Positions 37,951 to 50,172 of a stretch of 64,000 bases of DNA are shown piece by piece. This stretch comes from Maea johnstoni (Eukaryota; Annelida; Polychaeta; Spionida; Magelonidae): the NCBI GenBank assembly GCA_963942565.1, contig OZ012694.1, positions 30,023,801-30,087,800 on the forward strand, in the 5' to 3' direction. The position numbers and the translations under genes are program-made. The stretch's first letter is position 1. Each line of letters begins with the position of its first letter. Under the pieces are notes generated by a model that did no database searches, was not told the DNA's origin, and saw nothing but the letters and a program-made list of their open reading frames with translations.

Positions 37951-38062
37951 GCCCGGGTATGTGAGAAAATTGCCAGTGACTTGGGTTTCCTCCACAACAT
38001 ATAACTGGTTAGTCATGAATTAGCTGCAACATGGCAGAAAAAGTAATGAAAAAAAATCCAAA
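37951..38062 (+). mobile_element. tRNA-derived SINE, 3' fragment
   Basis: gtatgtgagaaaattgccag, then ggtttcctccac, then tggttagtcatgaattagc and an A-rich end, as in the SINE at 58033-58265 without its tRNA head. Confidence 0.65.
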
Positions 38063-38358
38063 TGTGGAGTGATATAAAGAGACAAGGAAGTTAACAAAAT
38101 CATGTCTTAAAGTCCCATTGAAACATGTCATCTGGTTGCCACAAGTTATCACGAGTCGGAAATATATCATAAAGTTGCATTCTACATAAAAATGAGTTGT
38201 AGTAGTTTGAAGGATTGCTCCTTTCAAAACTCCCTAAAAAGAGAGCTTCAACTAGTTTCCAGGCAGTCAATGTGACCTTGAGGTGCTTGCCCAAGTCACG
38301 TCTCACACGTAGATCTATGCACTATACAGTTTCTGCCTCCTCACATATATATGTAACT

Positions 38359-38565
38359 TTAAAACCCTTATGCTGGTGGTGGCTAATTTTACCAATACAA
38401 AATTATGCAAAAAAGCTGAGAAACCCTGGCATATGGGTACTCATCTGAGAGTAGTCAGTGAGAGCTATCTAATGAATACAAACATGAAAAGGTTTAGAAG
38501 GTTTTCAGAAAATCTTCGCATCCTTGTGCTTTGGACAAAAGTAGCCTTAGCATTGGAAGGGTTAA
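38359..38565 (-). mobile_element. TTAA MITE (piggyBac-like), copy 5
   Basis: acccttatgctggtggtggc at left and gcattggaagggttaa at right. Confidence 0.7.
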
Positions 38566-38898
38566 ATCCCAGGTGAAAAAAACAGCAATCCTTAATTAAA
38601 GGGAAAGCTTAAGTATTGTGTACCAAAGAAATATTTGTGAAATTACTAATAATCAACAGGATTCATAAAATATAGAACATGCTGAAAACAAACTTTGCAT
38701 ATTTTTATTGTGCAATGGAAAAAAATAGAAGTCCTTAAAAAGGTCAGTTTTTCAATCCTGCAGAAACCTGAAAATGCTATCCATGTGAGATGACTGGCAC
38801 AGTGCGCTACACTATAGTCAGTGATGAATCTGATAGCAAAAAAAAAACTCCCTCGCATTGGCAATAACAGGAAAGGAACAGCCCGACACCAAACTGTC

Positions 38899-39106
38899 TT
38901 AACCCTTCTAACGCTAAGGCTACTTTCTTCCAAAGCACAATGATGAAAACTTCTTTGAAAACCATCTAAATCATGTCATGTTGCATATTCATTGGAAAGC
39001 TCTCACTGAGTACTCTCAGATGAGTACCCAAATGCCAGGGTTTCAGTCATATTTCAGGTTTTTTGCATGTATTGGCCAAATAAGCCAACAGCAGCATAAA
39101 GGTTAA
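38899..39106 (+). mobile_element. TTAA MITE (piggyBac-like), copy 6
   Basis: TTAACCCTTCTAACGCTAAG at left and AGCAGCATAAAGGTTAA at right. Confidence 0.75.
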
Positions 39107-40162
39107 CCCACTCAAATGCCTGTAGCACCCAAAACAACTGGACTATTTGGGTAGCATCTTCATGGCCTGAGAACTTTTCTAAACATATTTGAAGGAGAAA
39201 TGTTGATCATAATAAATCAACCCACAACTCTCCATCAAATATGTTGTGAGTTTGTGATTATTTCAATAGTTATCTTCTGAAGTATCATGCGATATTAAAG
39301 ATGAAACTATCAAGAAGACCTTTAGGCATGAAAGGGCCAAAACATGTAGGCAATGACATACAATAGAGAAAACATTATAACTGTGAGATTGTTATGTAAT
39401 ATGTCATGGTGAAAAAACATTAAGTCCCACTCTATTAATTGGTGTTCCTTTGTTTGAGTCTGATTGTTAAAACAAAGAGTGGACAATACTGACAGGGGTA
39501 CAAAGTGGTACAAAAATACCAGCATGTTAGAACAATACCTTGTGAATGTATATAACCCCTGAAGAGTGCAACAGGCCTGAGTTGGTTGACAGAATTATAT
39601 TCAGCCACAACCAGAGAAAATGACATAAAACTGATAGTTCAAACTGCATAAAACCTAAAATAAATGTTACTTTTCTGAATAAAAATATCAATCCCTAGTG
39701 TAGACGGATTTTGATGTTTATTTATCATTTATCACAATATGTAAATTCATGTAGACATTAGAAGGACATTAGAGCCCCTTTCAGTGTACCTACCCAAAAC
39801 CTACAATAATACTGCCAAGACAGCGATATGAAGGGAACTTATCCGAAAGAGTGCAAACAGTTCCTGACAAGTGATATCGCTATAAGGGTTGTATGCCCTT
39901 CTAATGTCAACTGTCAGCTTGGCTGATGCCCCGGATGCCCTTCAAAACACTAGCATAAAGCAGGTTGCCATTAACCCTTTTAATGCCACACATACACCTC
40001 CCTTCCCCCCCCCCCCCTCCCCCTCATTGCTCTGCTATCTAGACAGCCTTATTTAGCAAGCACTAAGAATTTCCTATAAATGAAAGGAATCATTGGTGGA
40101 ATAATATCTAAGCTCACATAACATTCTGAACAAGTTGAAACCCTGTGTTACAATGTAATATC

Positions 40163-40352
40163 ATATTACCAGGGTTTGACTTTCCCAGGGGCATATGCCC
40201 CTAGATTTTGCTGTGGGCCCATAGTTTTTTTTAGTGTAGGGGCCCAAAATAGTACCATTATAACCAGAAATCCTGTTTTTGACCACTAATTTTTTTCAAA
40301 ATACTTTTTTTGGGCCCCTAACCTAAAATCTAAGTGTCAGACCCTGAATTTA
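40163..40352 (+). repeat. Interspersed repeat R3 (hAT-like MITE?), copy 2
   Basis: Begins CAGGGTTTGAC after atattac and ends GTCAGACCCTG before aatttac. The short inverted ends and a possible, mutated 7- to 8-bp duplication suggest hAT. Confidence 0.5.
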
Positions 40353-40785
40353 CATATCTCACTTCACATCAAATATCTCCCAGATCCATCTTCCACATGT
40401 CAAATCCAGGAGATCATTTCTAGGTGAAGGAATCAGGACAAGGTTCGCAGTAAATGAACCTTCTTAGTTATCAATATGTTAAAACTGGCCAAGTGGATAT
40501 ATATATATACCCATCTGGGTCACCGTCCTCATAACTGTCTCTGAGAGAGGTCTCCAATTTTGGACAGAATCACGTTTGCCATGTACGACCTACCCTTCCA
40601 GTCTGGCCAACCAGAACCTGTTCATGCCTCATGCACCCTAACAATGGTAGGTGCTGGATCTCTGCGATAAAAATAGTTCAGTATTGGACCTAAAAATTAT
40701 TTGGAAATCATCACATGCACAGATGTCAATTACAACCCAACAAACAACATTCCTACATCTCCTCGAAAAGTTCACCCAATTTTTG

Positions 40786-41008
40786 TTAACCCTTATACTG
40801 CAGGTGGCTAATTTGGCCTATAGAAAATGAAGCAAAAACCTGAAAAATGACCGAAACCCTGGCAAATGGGTACTCATATGAGAGTCCTCAGCGAGAGCTT
40901 TCCAGTGAATACCAACATGACAGGGTTTAGATCATAATTAGATGGTTTTCAAAGATCTTTGCATCCTTGTGCTTTGGATAAATGTAGCCTCAGCATTGGA
41001 CGGGTTAA
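40786..41008 (-). mobile_element. TTAA MITE (piggyBac-like), copy 7
   Basis: TTAACCCTTATACTGCAGGT at left and GCATTGGACGGGTTAA at right, TTAA on both sides. Confidence 0.75.
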
Positions 41009-42087
41009 TATCCAAGTTGTTTTCAGAAGCAGTATTCAAGCATACTACTTGAAATCTAGCATTTAAAAGCCTGAATGGGTTTCAAAGTAATCTGCTGATA
41101 AACCTTCCTAACACATTTATACATAGTGTCTAGTTAGATTATTTCAGCTAAAATATAAGGAAATTCAAACAGACCTTTGAAATAAGCTAACTATTCTATT
41201 ATATTACGCACTATACTTGTGTACCTAAAGAGATAACTTCTATTGGTGGCTTATATGCTATTTGTTATCATGGATGAAGTTTTCTTTGGTGTGCACTAAA
41301 TTGATTTATTGCTAAATAAAATATGTCCATGATTTAAGTGCCTATAAATGTATATGTTACCCTTCATGAATAATGCAAGGCATTTTCCACAGGTGTGTGA
41401 TCACACAAACAACTAGACTGGCCCCTAGTCTATGGCACTATTAAAGAGAGCTTTTCTCTGTTCTGACCTCAACCTTTATTTTAAATTAAGGATTTCAATT
41501 TGTTATGACTGCAGCTGATCATAGATGGTATTAAGGGTGATCCCCGGCTAGAATTGGAAAGACCCCACTTTGGCCACATAGGGAGCAAGTTTAGAACTAA
41601 TATGGTTAGACTTGGAAAACTATTCAACTAAAAGAAGTTAATAATTTATCCAGCACAACTCCTTTCTAGAATATCAATCGGATATGAACAATGTCTTTCG
41701 TCAGACCGCCAGCTATCAATATGACACTCATATTTCTGCATTACATTAGGTTATGACTGATTTAGAAAGAAAAAGTAAATAAAGTCAATAAATGCTTGGC
41801 CTAGGGTTAGGCTGATAGACTGTCAATACCTAAAGCTTTGTAAATGATAAGCCTGAGTGCTTAGCCATCCATGAATGGAAAGCAGTCGCTTAAAGGAACG
41901 GATCTCAGTTAAGGTGCTTAATTCAGTGGGGGCTTAAAGTGTGATCCCACATTCCTACAATACAGTCTGTAAGTCCATTATTTTGCATTACATCAAAGCT
42001 TAAGGGTCCATATAATACATACTAAGGTGCAGGGAAGATATCGACATCCAACCTGCTTGAAAACCATAACATTATACTTCTGGTTAA

Positions 42088-43277
42088 GGTGATGGGTACC
42101 ATTGCAAGCTAGATAAAAGGCCCGTCCAAAAACACACCTCATTGTAGAATAATCATAGAACAAGGAGTGTCTCCAGGTTCCTGAGCATGGCCTTAGCCAG
42201 CAGGGCATCTGGGTGCCTTTTTGGACACCCAAACCCTTAAAAAGAACCCCTCAGGACACCCAAATGTTTTAGTGTGGAATTTCTAAAAATACCAATCTCA
42301 AGCTTATAATTGAATTTTTTAATCTCCTTATAATTCCCATGACATTGTTTAATGATATCATGCCTTATTTTGATAAATTCATACATGTTTATGGTTGAAA
42401 TATGAGTATATTGTGATCCCCCTTAAAAATTGGGACGCCCCAACATTTTACAACTGCCAATTTTAAGCACCCAGTTTCTAAATCCTGGCTAAGACACTGT
42501 TCCTGAGTGTTGTCAGGTAGATAATATCATAGTCAAACGTCCTTAGTCAACCCATATTCTATTTCATTTCAATATTTACAACTTTTCACTCAAATGACAT
42601 AATCTCATTACTTACGGAAGTGATGGTTGGTCACTGCAGGTTCACAGATACCTTAGGGATGTCATTGACTATGCCCAATAAAAAAGTAATTTTTTGATTC
42701 TTTACTGCTAAAGATTTTTACGGGCCATAACATTTGAAAATTTTAGTGAGATATTGTGTGCGTGGTGGTTTAGCAAGGACAGGCCTCGTTGATCCCATGT
42801 GGGCTAGGAACAAAGACAGTTGTACAAAGACACACCTCAGTGGTCGCGTGTCAAAATCAAAACAAAGGTGAGGGTCCGGTTTGCTATAAATAGTTAAAAA
42901 ATTCTCTAGCTGTATGAGCCTAATGCACTTGGGGTCAAGATTTCTCACTAAAATGTTCAATGTTATGGCCTGAAAAAATCTTCATGAGTAAAAAATCTAA
43001 AGATTACTTCTTATTGGGCATAGTCAATGATATCCCTAAAGTAACTCTGAACCTGCAGTAACCATCTCCTGCGTAGGTAATGAGATTATGTCATTTGAAA
43101 GAAAAGTTGTGAATTTTGAAATAAAACAGATGTGGATCGAATAATGACAGGTGGCGATGATATTCTCTACCTGATAAAACCCAGGAACCTGGAGATACAC
43201 CTAGCTATAGGATTATGCTGCTTTGAGGTGTGTTTTGGGATGGGGCTTTTAACTGGCTTGCAATGGTACTCATCACC
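42088..43277. mobile_element. Foldback element K2, copy 2, inserted in K1 at TTAA
   Basis: Ends GGTGATGGGTACCATTGCAA and TTGCAATGGTACTCATCACC, with TTAA at 42084-42087 and 43278-43281. The uninterrupted site is seen in K1 copy 1 near 22340 (ctggatagtgcaaaac). Confidence 0.8.
42186..42499. mobile_element. hAT-like MITE inside K2
   Basis: Flanked by a perfect 8-bp duplication TTCCTGAG (42178-42185, 42500-42507). Ends CATGGCCTTAGCCAG and CTGGCTAAGACACTG are imperfect inverted repeats. K2 copy 1 has the uninterrupted sequence ttcctgagtgtt near 23395. The 8-bp duplication and CA...TG ends fit hAT. Confidence 0.8.
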
Positions 43278-44473
43278 TTAATGCAAAACAAAGGAAAATA
43301 TTGATCAAAATAAAGGGAAAAGTATCGAGACTTTCTTATTTGACAAGCTAACTATGCATCAGTAAGGTTTTTTGAAGGCCAATATTGGTTTATGTGTAAC
43401 CATACTCGAGGCATACTGAAAAATAAACACATATTTCTTGCCATCTCAAGCAGTTCATGCCTGAAGTGGACAAGTGCACTATATAATCTCTTACTCGGTT
43501 ACCATTTGCATTCAGTGCCCTGTCGCCGGACGAATGTCTCACTACTTACGATTGTGGTATACTGGAGCATGGTAATGTAAAGCACATGATATTTCAATAA
43601 TACTTGAATTTCAAGTTGTTGTTTATCTCATATTTGCAAAATCTCACATGTGTATGCATAATTAATGCTGCCATCTAGTGTTGCCACTGTCAGGCACTGG
43701 CCTCTGCGTTATGCAGTAAACCACAGTAAACATTATTAAACTAAATGTTGCATGACCATTACACTCCAGGTTGCTATTGTGAGTGGCATGCTAATGACAC
43801 GTGTACCAGCAGCCTCAGATATGCTATTAATAGACTAAAATGGCCCCTCCCAGTAGCTCCATTTCTTGTGTGTTAGGATGGGTTTAAACAGAAATATACT
43901 TCTTGTATGAAGGATGGCAGCGGTGGGAACTCGGACCCAAGTAGAAAATACTCTCAGAAACTATTTGGACCTATGTTTAATAATGGTGTAATTGTCCTTT
44001 AGGCCCCCACCCCTTTCGGTCATTAGTTGTCACAATCTACCCCTCAAAGTATTCATTATTCAAGTGAGCATGTTTCTATGTAGACGAAAATCAATAAATG
44101 TATGTATACCAATGAGCGTATAAGAAGTAGGTAAAATGGTTAGATACAGAGAAAACTGGAATGTCACTATTTGTACACAAATATGAATGTCTAGATCTGC
44201 TAGGATAATGAAAAGTTAAGAATTGAAGGAATGACTATCTGTAAATGAACTTCTGAACAGAGTCTTGTGCTATCTCCTGTGAATTAGTGAGTCCCTTAAA
44301 TGCATACATACTATATACATACTGCATTGAACATTTTGTTGCTAAAAAGTTGATTCAATGATTAAAATAAAATGATACATTGTTGCAAATGCAAATTCAT
44401 CTACAACTGTGGCCAAATTTGATTCCATTAATTATACAGAGTATATATTTTTTTGCAGTTATGTTAGGCCTAA

Positions 44474-44662
44474 AACAAGAAATTGTTTGTTTCCTGTAAC
44501 AGTCCGAAAAAAAAATAGGGTAGGTAGGTCGGTAAAAAATGTGTGTTTTATGCATGTTTTTCGTTGATTGGGAGTTGGGAGGGCGAAAAAAACTTTAGGG
44601 TAAGGATTTTTTTGAATAAAAACTTTTTAGGGTCAGGAAACAAACAACTTTTTTTTTAGGAC
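44474..44662 (+). mobile_element. MITE M2, copy 5
   Basis: aattgtttgtttcctgtaac at left, gtaggtaggtcggt inside, caggaaacaaacaacttttt at right. Confidence 0.7.
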
Positions 44663-45888
44663 TTACAATTGAAGGTCCTCCACATAGTTAACTTCATCAT
44701 AAACATACATTTAATAAGGCTCCTTAAACCCAGTCAATTCATGGGAATGCATCAGAAAGGGTACCAGATTTTGATCTATAACATAGCAAAATCACCTTTA
44801 GAATAAATTAAAGGTTACTAAAACCTAATCATTTCTTGTAATCACCATAAAAAAGCATCCTGAAAATTTGAAATGATTTTATCAAACAGTTTTTGAGATA
44901 TCTTGCAGAGAATCCAAAACATCCGATGTTGACCATAAAAATCAAAGGATACCAAAATCTAATGCGAACTTTGCCTAAGATAATGTCACCCCACAATAAT
45001 GGAGAGATATAATGAATGGTTATCACTAGTAAATAAGGTGTGTGACAAGTGTGTGTGCAGGGTCTGACACTTTCAGGCTATGGGTTCGAAAAGGTGATTT
45101 GATAAAAATAAGAGGTCAAAACAGGATCTAGATGGGAGTACCGTCCCACTGCAATATCTAGAAACATATGTCCCTACGCAAGTCGAGCGCTGGTATATGT
45201 AAGACAGGAAGAAGAGGAGGGGACATACACTGATTAAAGAAGGGGAGTGGGGGGGGGGGGGGGGGGGCGGCGGCAACCTCTCCCATCATCAATTGCACTT
45301 CTGACTGAGTGATGTACCCTGGTCAAGCGTCCACAAGAGATAATGGCAATCTTTGCTAAACGGCAATCTTGATAAGTGACTAAATATCATCTAATGTTTA
45401 AATGGGGTCGGATGATTGTAAATTGTCTATTGTCACTCCTGTAGGATTCCTTGACACATAAATTAGTTTCTGTTTCTAAACAAACATGTTATCTTTATGC
45501 TTTATATCATGTATCTACTCAAACTTACACAAAGAATGATATGCACTATTAAATTATTAAACAGTGTAAAATACCCACAAGAGAAGTAAGAACATATTTA
45601 CCTGTTAAATTCATGAAATGTAGAAAGCACCCCCCCCCCCCATTGGCATTTTAACGAGGAAATATATGGTGATCTTTCAATAATCTGATGGTGCAACCCC
45701 AGGGGTGCATCGGTCAAATTCGAAAACTTGATCCGCCCCCGTATAGCCATACATGCCACATGGTATACAATTACAAGTTGTTATTGCCGATGTCTTGTTA
45801 TAAATATTACTATCCATAATAAATGTAGATAGCATAGCCGCATCTCTCTTATGTAATACATCTCACCATAATGGAATAGTATATTTAC

Positions 45889-46144
45889 CTAGGGCACCTG
45901 CTCCCGTTGCAAGCAGGACATACATTTTCTGGTTCCGCCAGAACGGTGACGTCGTCGTGTTTTGCTGGCCATGTTCGCTGTGGAAGCGGCGAAAACTTGT
46001 TGAAAATCCAACTTTCCTGTCATTTGAACTACGTGACAGCGGATCTGAAGAAGTCAGGACCTTTAGCTGATTCCCAGAGAGAATGGTTCGTGTGGATTTC
46101 CTTGAGAGAGAAGCGCAAAACCCAGCTACCCTTCCTGAATGCAT
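45889..46144 (-). CDS. SUOX: Sulfite oxidase exon 1 (mitochondrial presequence)
   Basis: 85 codons from ATG 46144, ending CTA G at donor G|GTAAATAT, phase 1, which joins exon 2's GT to make Gly86. The sequence is rich in Arg, Ser and Thr without acidic residues early on (MHSGRVAGFCASLSRKSTRT), as in matrix-targeting presequences. It then has a hydrophobic stretch MYVLLATGAGALG just before the cytochrome b5 domain. This is the bipartite layout of sulfite oxidases, whose hydrophobic segment directs sorting to the intermembrane space. In human SUOX a similar stretch (MGTLLGLGAVLA) precedes the heme domain. ATG 46144 has A at -3. Confidence 0.85.
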
Positions 46145-47036
46145 TTTGATAGCGACACAATAGAAGCACTAGTCTTGCTCTGCTTGCGGTGGATGGCAGA
46201 TGTGGCTGAATTCGTTTCTCATTCGGTTCACGTATCGTTGGGAGCGGTGTAACAGAACACAATGACCTATTATTCATAGTCCAGTCTAGCCAGTAAGCTA
46301 ACAGATAGACTTGACTATATTTAGGTGTGCAAACAGAGCACTCTAGTTAGATGAATGTCAACTATTTTGACCACTCTGACCAGCACCTTGACCACTTGGT
46401 GCCTGGTATCAGAAAAACATGGAGACAGAAAAAATACATACGGCAGCCTAGAGTCTCGTGGGTAACTGGCATGGGCTGCCATGGGCTGCCATGTGAAGTG
46501 GTTTGGTTCTCTGTAACTCTTTACAGCATTTTTGACACCATATTGTTGGCTTTTCACTTCATTTTTGCGTTATGCACAGCTGAGAGTAGTAGACAGGGAG
46601 TGGGCACTGTGCATGCATCATCAAATTTCGCTGCCTCTCACTATGAGTCATAGATAACATGTGTACCCCAGGATTGGCTGCCTGCTGACCCCATCTCCTT
46701 GGCAACCTATCTGACCTAGATAGGATGACATCTCAGTGAGTGGCCTCAACCTCAACTTTAACCTGCTGTAATTCGGGCGATCGAAAACGCGCCGACGAAA
46801 CAATGAGACCAGAGAAATACATATTCGTTCAAGTACAGGAAGCCAGCCAGCCTCTTTCTAAAAAAAATCACGTGACCAATAATTCCCCAGGCTACAACGC
46901 GTAACCCGAGGCGCACATACCCTAGGTACTAGCATGCTGTGCCTATATATGGGGTTGCGGATCAAGGGGATGTATTTCTCTGTGCAAAGTAAAGATCTCA
47001 AACATATTAATATTGTAGAGGTCACACTAACTTAAA
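46145..47036. other. Upstream flank of sulfite oxidase exon 1
   Basis: Probable promoter side of the mitochondrial-form transcript (minus strand). No TATA box or other clear element was identified. A small tandem of gggctgccat occurs near 46472-46492. Confidence 0.35.
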
Positions 47037-47038
47037 CT

Positions 47039-47300
47039 GATGATGATGATGATAAATATAATGATAATAATGATAATAAAAATAACAATAATAATGATAA
47101 TAATAATATAATAATAATAAAAATGATAATAATAATAATGATAATATCAATAATGATAATAATAATAAATAAAAAGATAGAATAAATAAATGATAATAAT
47201 AATAGTATAATGGTGATAATAATGATAATATTAATGATAATAATAATAATAATAATAACAATGATAATAATAATAATCATAGTAATAATAATAATTAATA
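47039..47300. repeat. (GAT/AAT)n complex microsatellite
   Basis: About 260 bp of mixed gat, aat and aac triplets. Long open frames of L, Y and I codons across it are artefacts of composition. Confidence 0.95.
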
Positions 47301-47850
47301 TAGTAATTAATTTTGATACAACCACCTTTCTACCTATAATCAGGTACATGCAGCTACTATAATGTTAAAAAACGCATTATGAACAAGGTGACAGTTACTT
47401 GATTTATTGGTTCCCGGATCCGTCGATCAAAGTGACACAGACGCGACGGGAAAATAAATTTAATCCCCTCACTTTATTTTGTTCTGTGCCGCCGAGCCGT
47501 AAGTAGGTACACCAAACCTACAATCAATTTACCATGGATGGTAATACAACTACAAAATTACAAGAATATTTATACCAGAGCAATACAACATTACAATAGC
47601 AATGCAATACAGTGTTGTTGAAATGCATCATCTTATTAAAAAAAATAGTCTTTTAATATTAAAAAATATGGTCTAAGTATGTATTTTAGTACTACTCAAA
47701 AAATCAGGTAAATCAGGTAAGCTTCGCCTAAATCTTATGAAGTTTGATTTTGGGATGCCAATGAACATTTTCAGTCAACATAATTAATGATTAGAAAGCG
47801 ATATAAATTCCATTATGTACATTACTGACATTTAACACTTGCACTAATGG
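47301..47850. other. Stretch without a recognised gene
   Basis: AT-rich; nothing supported. Confidence 0.4.
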
Positions 47851-48065
47851 CATAGGGACCCCGGACATAAAATATGACTGCACGCCCGTTTTTCAGCCAG
47901 TTCCCTGAGTGCGGATGCATATATGATCTTACAGCTGAACGTAGCTTTGATTCGCAAGCAATGCAGGTCATTGATGAGCTTGGCTTACTTTTTGACATTT
48001 TATCCACGACTGTTTGTACAACCAGGCACTGGCAGATGTTTCTTCGACTGGTGCAGTAATTAAAT
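47851..48065. repeat. Diverged duplicate segment D, copy 1
   Basis: Matches 48290-48505 (cacgccc, agctttgattcgcaagc, gtcattg, gcttggctta, cactggcaga, tggtgcag). Both copies have an open plus-strand frame sharing FDSQA...VI...LGLL.D.LS...C...HWQ...LVQ. The opposite strand is open too, so coding status is unclear. Confidence 0.55.
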
Positions 48066-48289
48066 CTCAGGTCAGCAATTAATGATTACAACGCGATATT
48101 GATTCCAATATGTATTTATTTGCATAGTACCTCCTACGAATCCATGAAAATAAAGGGATAGCTACATGCACAACGTAAACAGGATTAAAAGGATTTAAGT
48201 TTTATGTCCCATCCTCAGATTCAATCAAAACCCATGGCCTTTGCAGAGAACAAATAATAATAATTTAAATGATTGTGATACAGTGCCAA

Positions 48290-48505
48290 CATTTATGTCC
48301 TGCACTAAATGTACGGGCAGCACGCCCGATTACCACCCACTTTCCTGGGTTTGGATGACCTTTCAACAGAACCTAGCTTTGATTCGCAAGCTACTTGGGT
48401 CATTGGGGTGCTTGGCTTATTATGTGACATGTTATCCCCGGGTGTTTGTATAACAAAGCACTGGCAGACGGCTGGTGGACTGGTGCAGGAATTAAATGTC
48501 TGCAC
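48290..48505. repeat. Diverged duplicate segment D, copy 2
   Basis: See copy 1. The frame here continues a little further, to 48566. Either an old tandem duplication or two copies of an unnamed repeat. Confidence 0.55.
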
Positions 48506-48566
48506 GGTAGATGCCCATCACTGGAAACGTCCAGAAGAATTTAAAACTAACAACCCTTTTACTTAA

Positions 48567-49170
48567 TTATTCCTCCAATCGTGAATGCAATCCAGAAAAA
48601 CTGCTTTATGTAACCTGAAAACCAATGTGAACCAATAAAATGTCCTTAATCCTAGGGTGGATTGCTGAATGAAATTGGTTCGACACTAGAAAATTGTTCT
48701 TTTGTAAGATGTCTGCGAATTCTGTGTTTTTGTATGCTTTGGCTCCAACTATCATCAACTTTTTCCTGATTGTATAAGGGTTGCGACTTCAATGGCTTGG
48801 TATGCTTACAGTGAGTAGGATGTGCGTGGTATTACATTTCCTGACCACCACAAATGAATAAGTTCAAAAATCCATGTAAAAAGTTGTTTTAGTCCGTATC
48901 CCAATGTCCTGAGAAAATCATGAAAGCATGTTTCACAATTTTCTTCCATTAATCAGTCGTCCTTGTTTTTCCTTTTTACATTTTATTCTTGGTGTTTTTA
49001 TCCAGTTATTCACCTGGGGTGAAAAATGGTGGAGGAGTCGGAATCTTCATAGTGGTGGTACTAGTTGGTTGAAACCCAAACTCTCCCAAACTTCGCTTCG
49101 ATCGGTCCAGCAAATTTGATTCTGAAAGTGAGAAAAGTTTAAATTAACTCATGTCATGGTTAATATACTG
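48567..49170. other. Stretch without a recognised gene
   Basis: No supported gene before the (CTA)n tract. Confidence 0.4.
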
Positions 49171-49230
<60 letters not shown>

Positions 49231-49245
49231 TTATTACTACTACTA
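49171..49245. repeat. (CTA)n microsatellite
   Basis: About 24 triplets with one small interruption; directly borders the 5' end of LINE-B. Confidence 0.95.
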
Positions 49246-50172
49246 GGTATACTGTGATATTCTAAATGCAAGACTTACTCAGTGGGCAGAAGATAACGGA
49301 AAGTTGTGTGAAGAACAAAATCGCTTCCGTAAAGCTCGTAATTGTATTGATCATATTTTTAAATTATCTACTATTCTAGAAAACAGACTTCTGAAAAAAG
49401 GGAAACTTTTGCTTGCTTTGTGGACGCCCGAAAAGCCTGTTGACAGGGACTTATTATGGTTTTGTCTAATCTCAATGGCCATTTCAGGTACCTTTTTAAA
49501 TGCACTTAGGTCCCTTTACAAGAGTTTCAAAGCCTGTGTACATATAAATGGTAAACTGAATGACTGGTTCAATGTTGACCTGGGCGTAATGCAAGGCTGT
49601 CTTTTATCACCATGTCTGTTTAGCCTGTTCTTTGATAGCCTTTCTGATGAAATCAAGTCATTGCGGAAAGGAGTTCCTTTCGGTAATGAAAAGCTTTCAA
49701 TATTACTTTACGCTGATGATGTGGTTCTACTGGCTGAAACGGAGGCAGACCTACAGATTATGCTCAATGTTTTATACAAATGGTGTTTAAAATGGTGGCC
49801 AGAGATTAATGACACAAAAACTCAGATTATACACTTTCGAAACTCTTCTAAGCAGAGGTCGAGTTTCCAATTTTATTGTGGTGACCAGGAGCTATAACCG
49901 GTCCCTCATTATAAGTATCTGGGCCTTGTTTTCAATGAGTTTTATGATCTGGCGCAAACTGCCAAATCTGTGGCTGGCTCAGCTAGTAGGGCTTTAGGTC
50001 TTATAATCTCTAAGTTTTATGCAAATGGCGGTATGCCTTATAAAGGATTTACTAAAGTGTACGAGTCCCAGTCATCGACTATGAAGCAGCCATTTAGGGT
50101 ACAAGGGAGTTCAGTTGTATAAATGCGGTCCAAAATAGGGCATGCAGAGTATTCTTGGGTTTTGGTCGTTAT
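49246..50172 (+). pseudogene. LINE-B reverse transcriptase, part 1 (5' of the Academ-like insertion)
   Basis: Translates to reverse transcriptase blocks: NRFRKARNCIDHIF, VDRDLLWF, NVDLGVMQGCLLSPCLFSLF, the catalytic LLYADDVVLLAE, and, after a frame change past 49897, SRALGLIISKFYANGGMPYKGF. Several frameshifts and stops, among them one at the VDARKA block near 49430, show it is dead. The first codon lies beyond the 5' truncation at the (CTA)n tract. It stops at 50172, where Ac3 is inserted; the 3' part is at 57036. Confidence 0.85.

Larger units (their letters stand above)
41913..43800 (+). mobile_element. TTAA-flanked transposon K1, copy 2, interrupted
   Basis: Starts after TTAA (41909-41912) with GGTGCTT...CAGT and follows 22177-22890 (for example aaccataacattat, aatattgatcaaaataaagg, gttcatgcctgaagtg). 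K2 is inserted at 42088-43277. The right end is lost or too diverged to see; 43800 is approximate. Confidence 0.65.
32405..45888 (-). other. Intron 1 of sulfite oxidase (13.5 kb)
   Basis: GT-AG intron: donor G|GTAAAT at 45889/45888, acceptor CTACAG at 32410-32405. It contains no recognisable exon. It is filled with MITEs, a SINE fragment and a nested transposon set listed separately. The remaining stretches (32411-32950, 35076-36894, 37099-37950, 39107-40162, 41009-41908, 43801-44473, 44663-45888) show only AT-rich sequence and G or C homopolymers (about 40005-40018, 45249-45267, 45631-45641). Confidence 0.8.

Noticed and set aside
47022-47349. Poly-Leu/Ile/Tyr open frames
   Set aside because: They translate the (GAT/AAT)n microsatellite.
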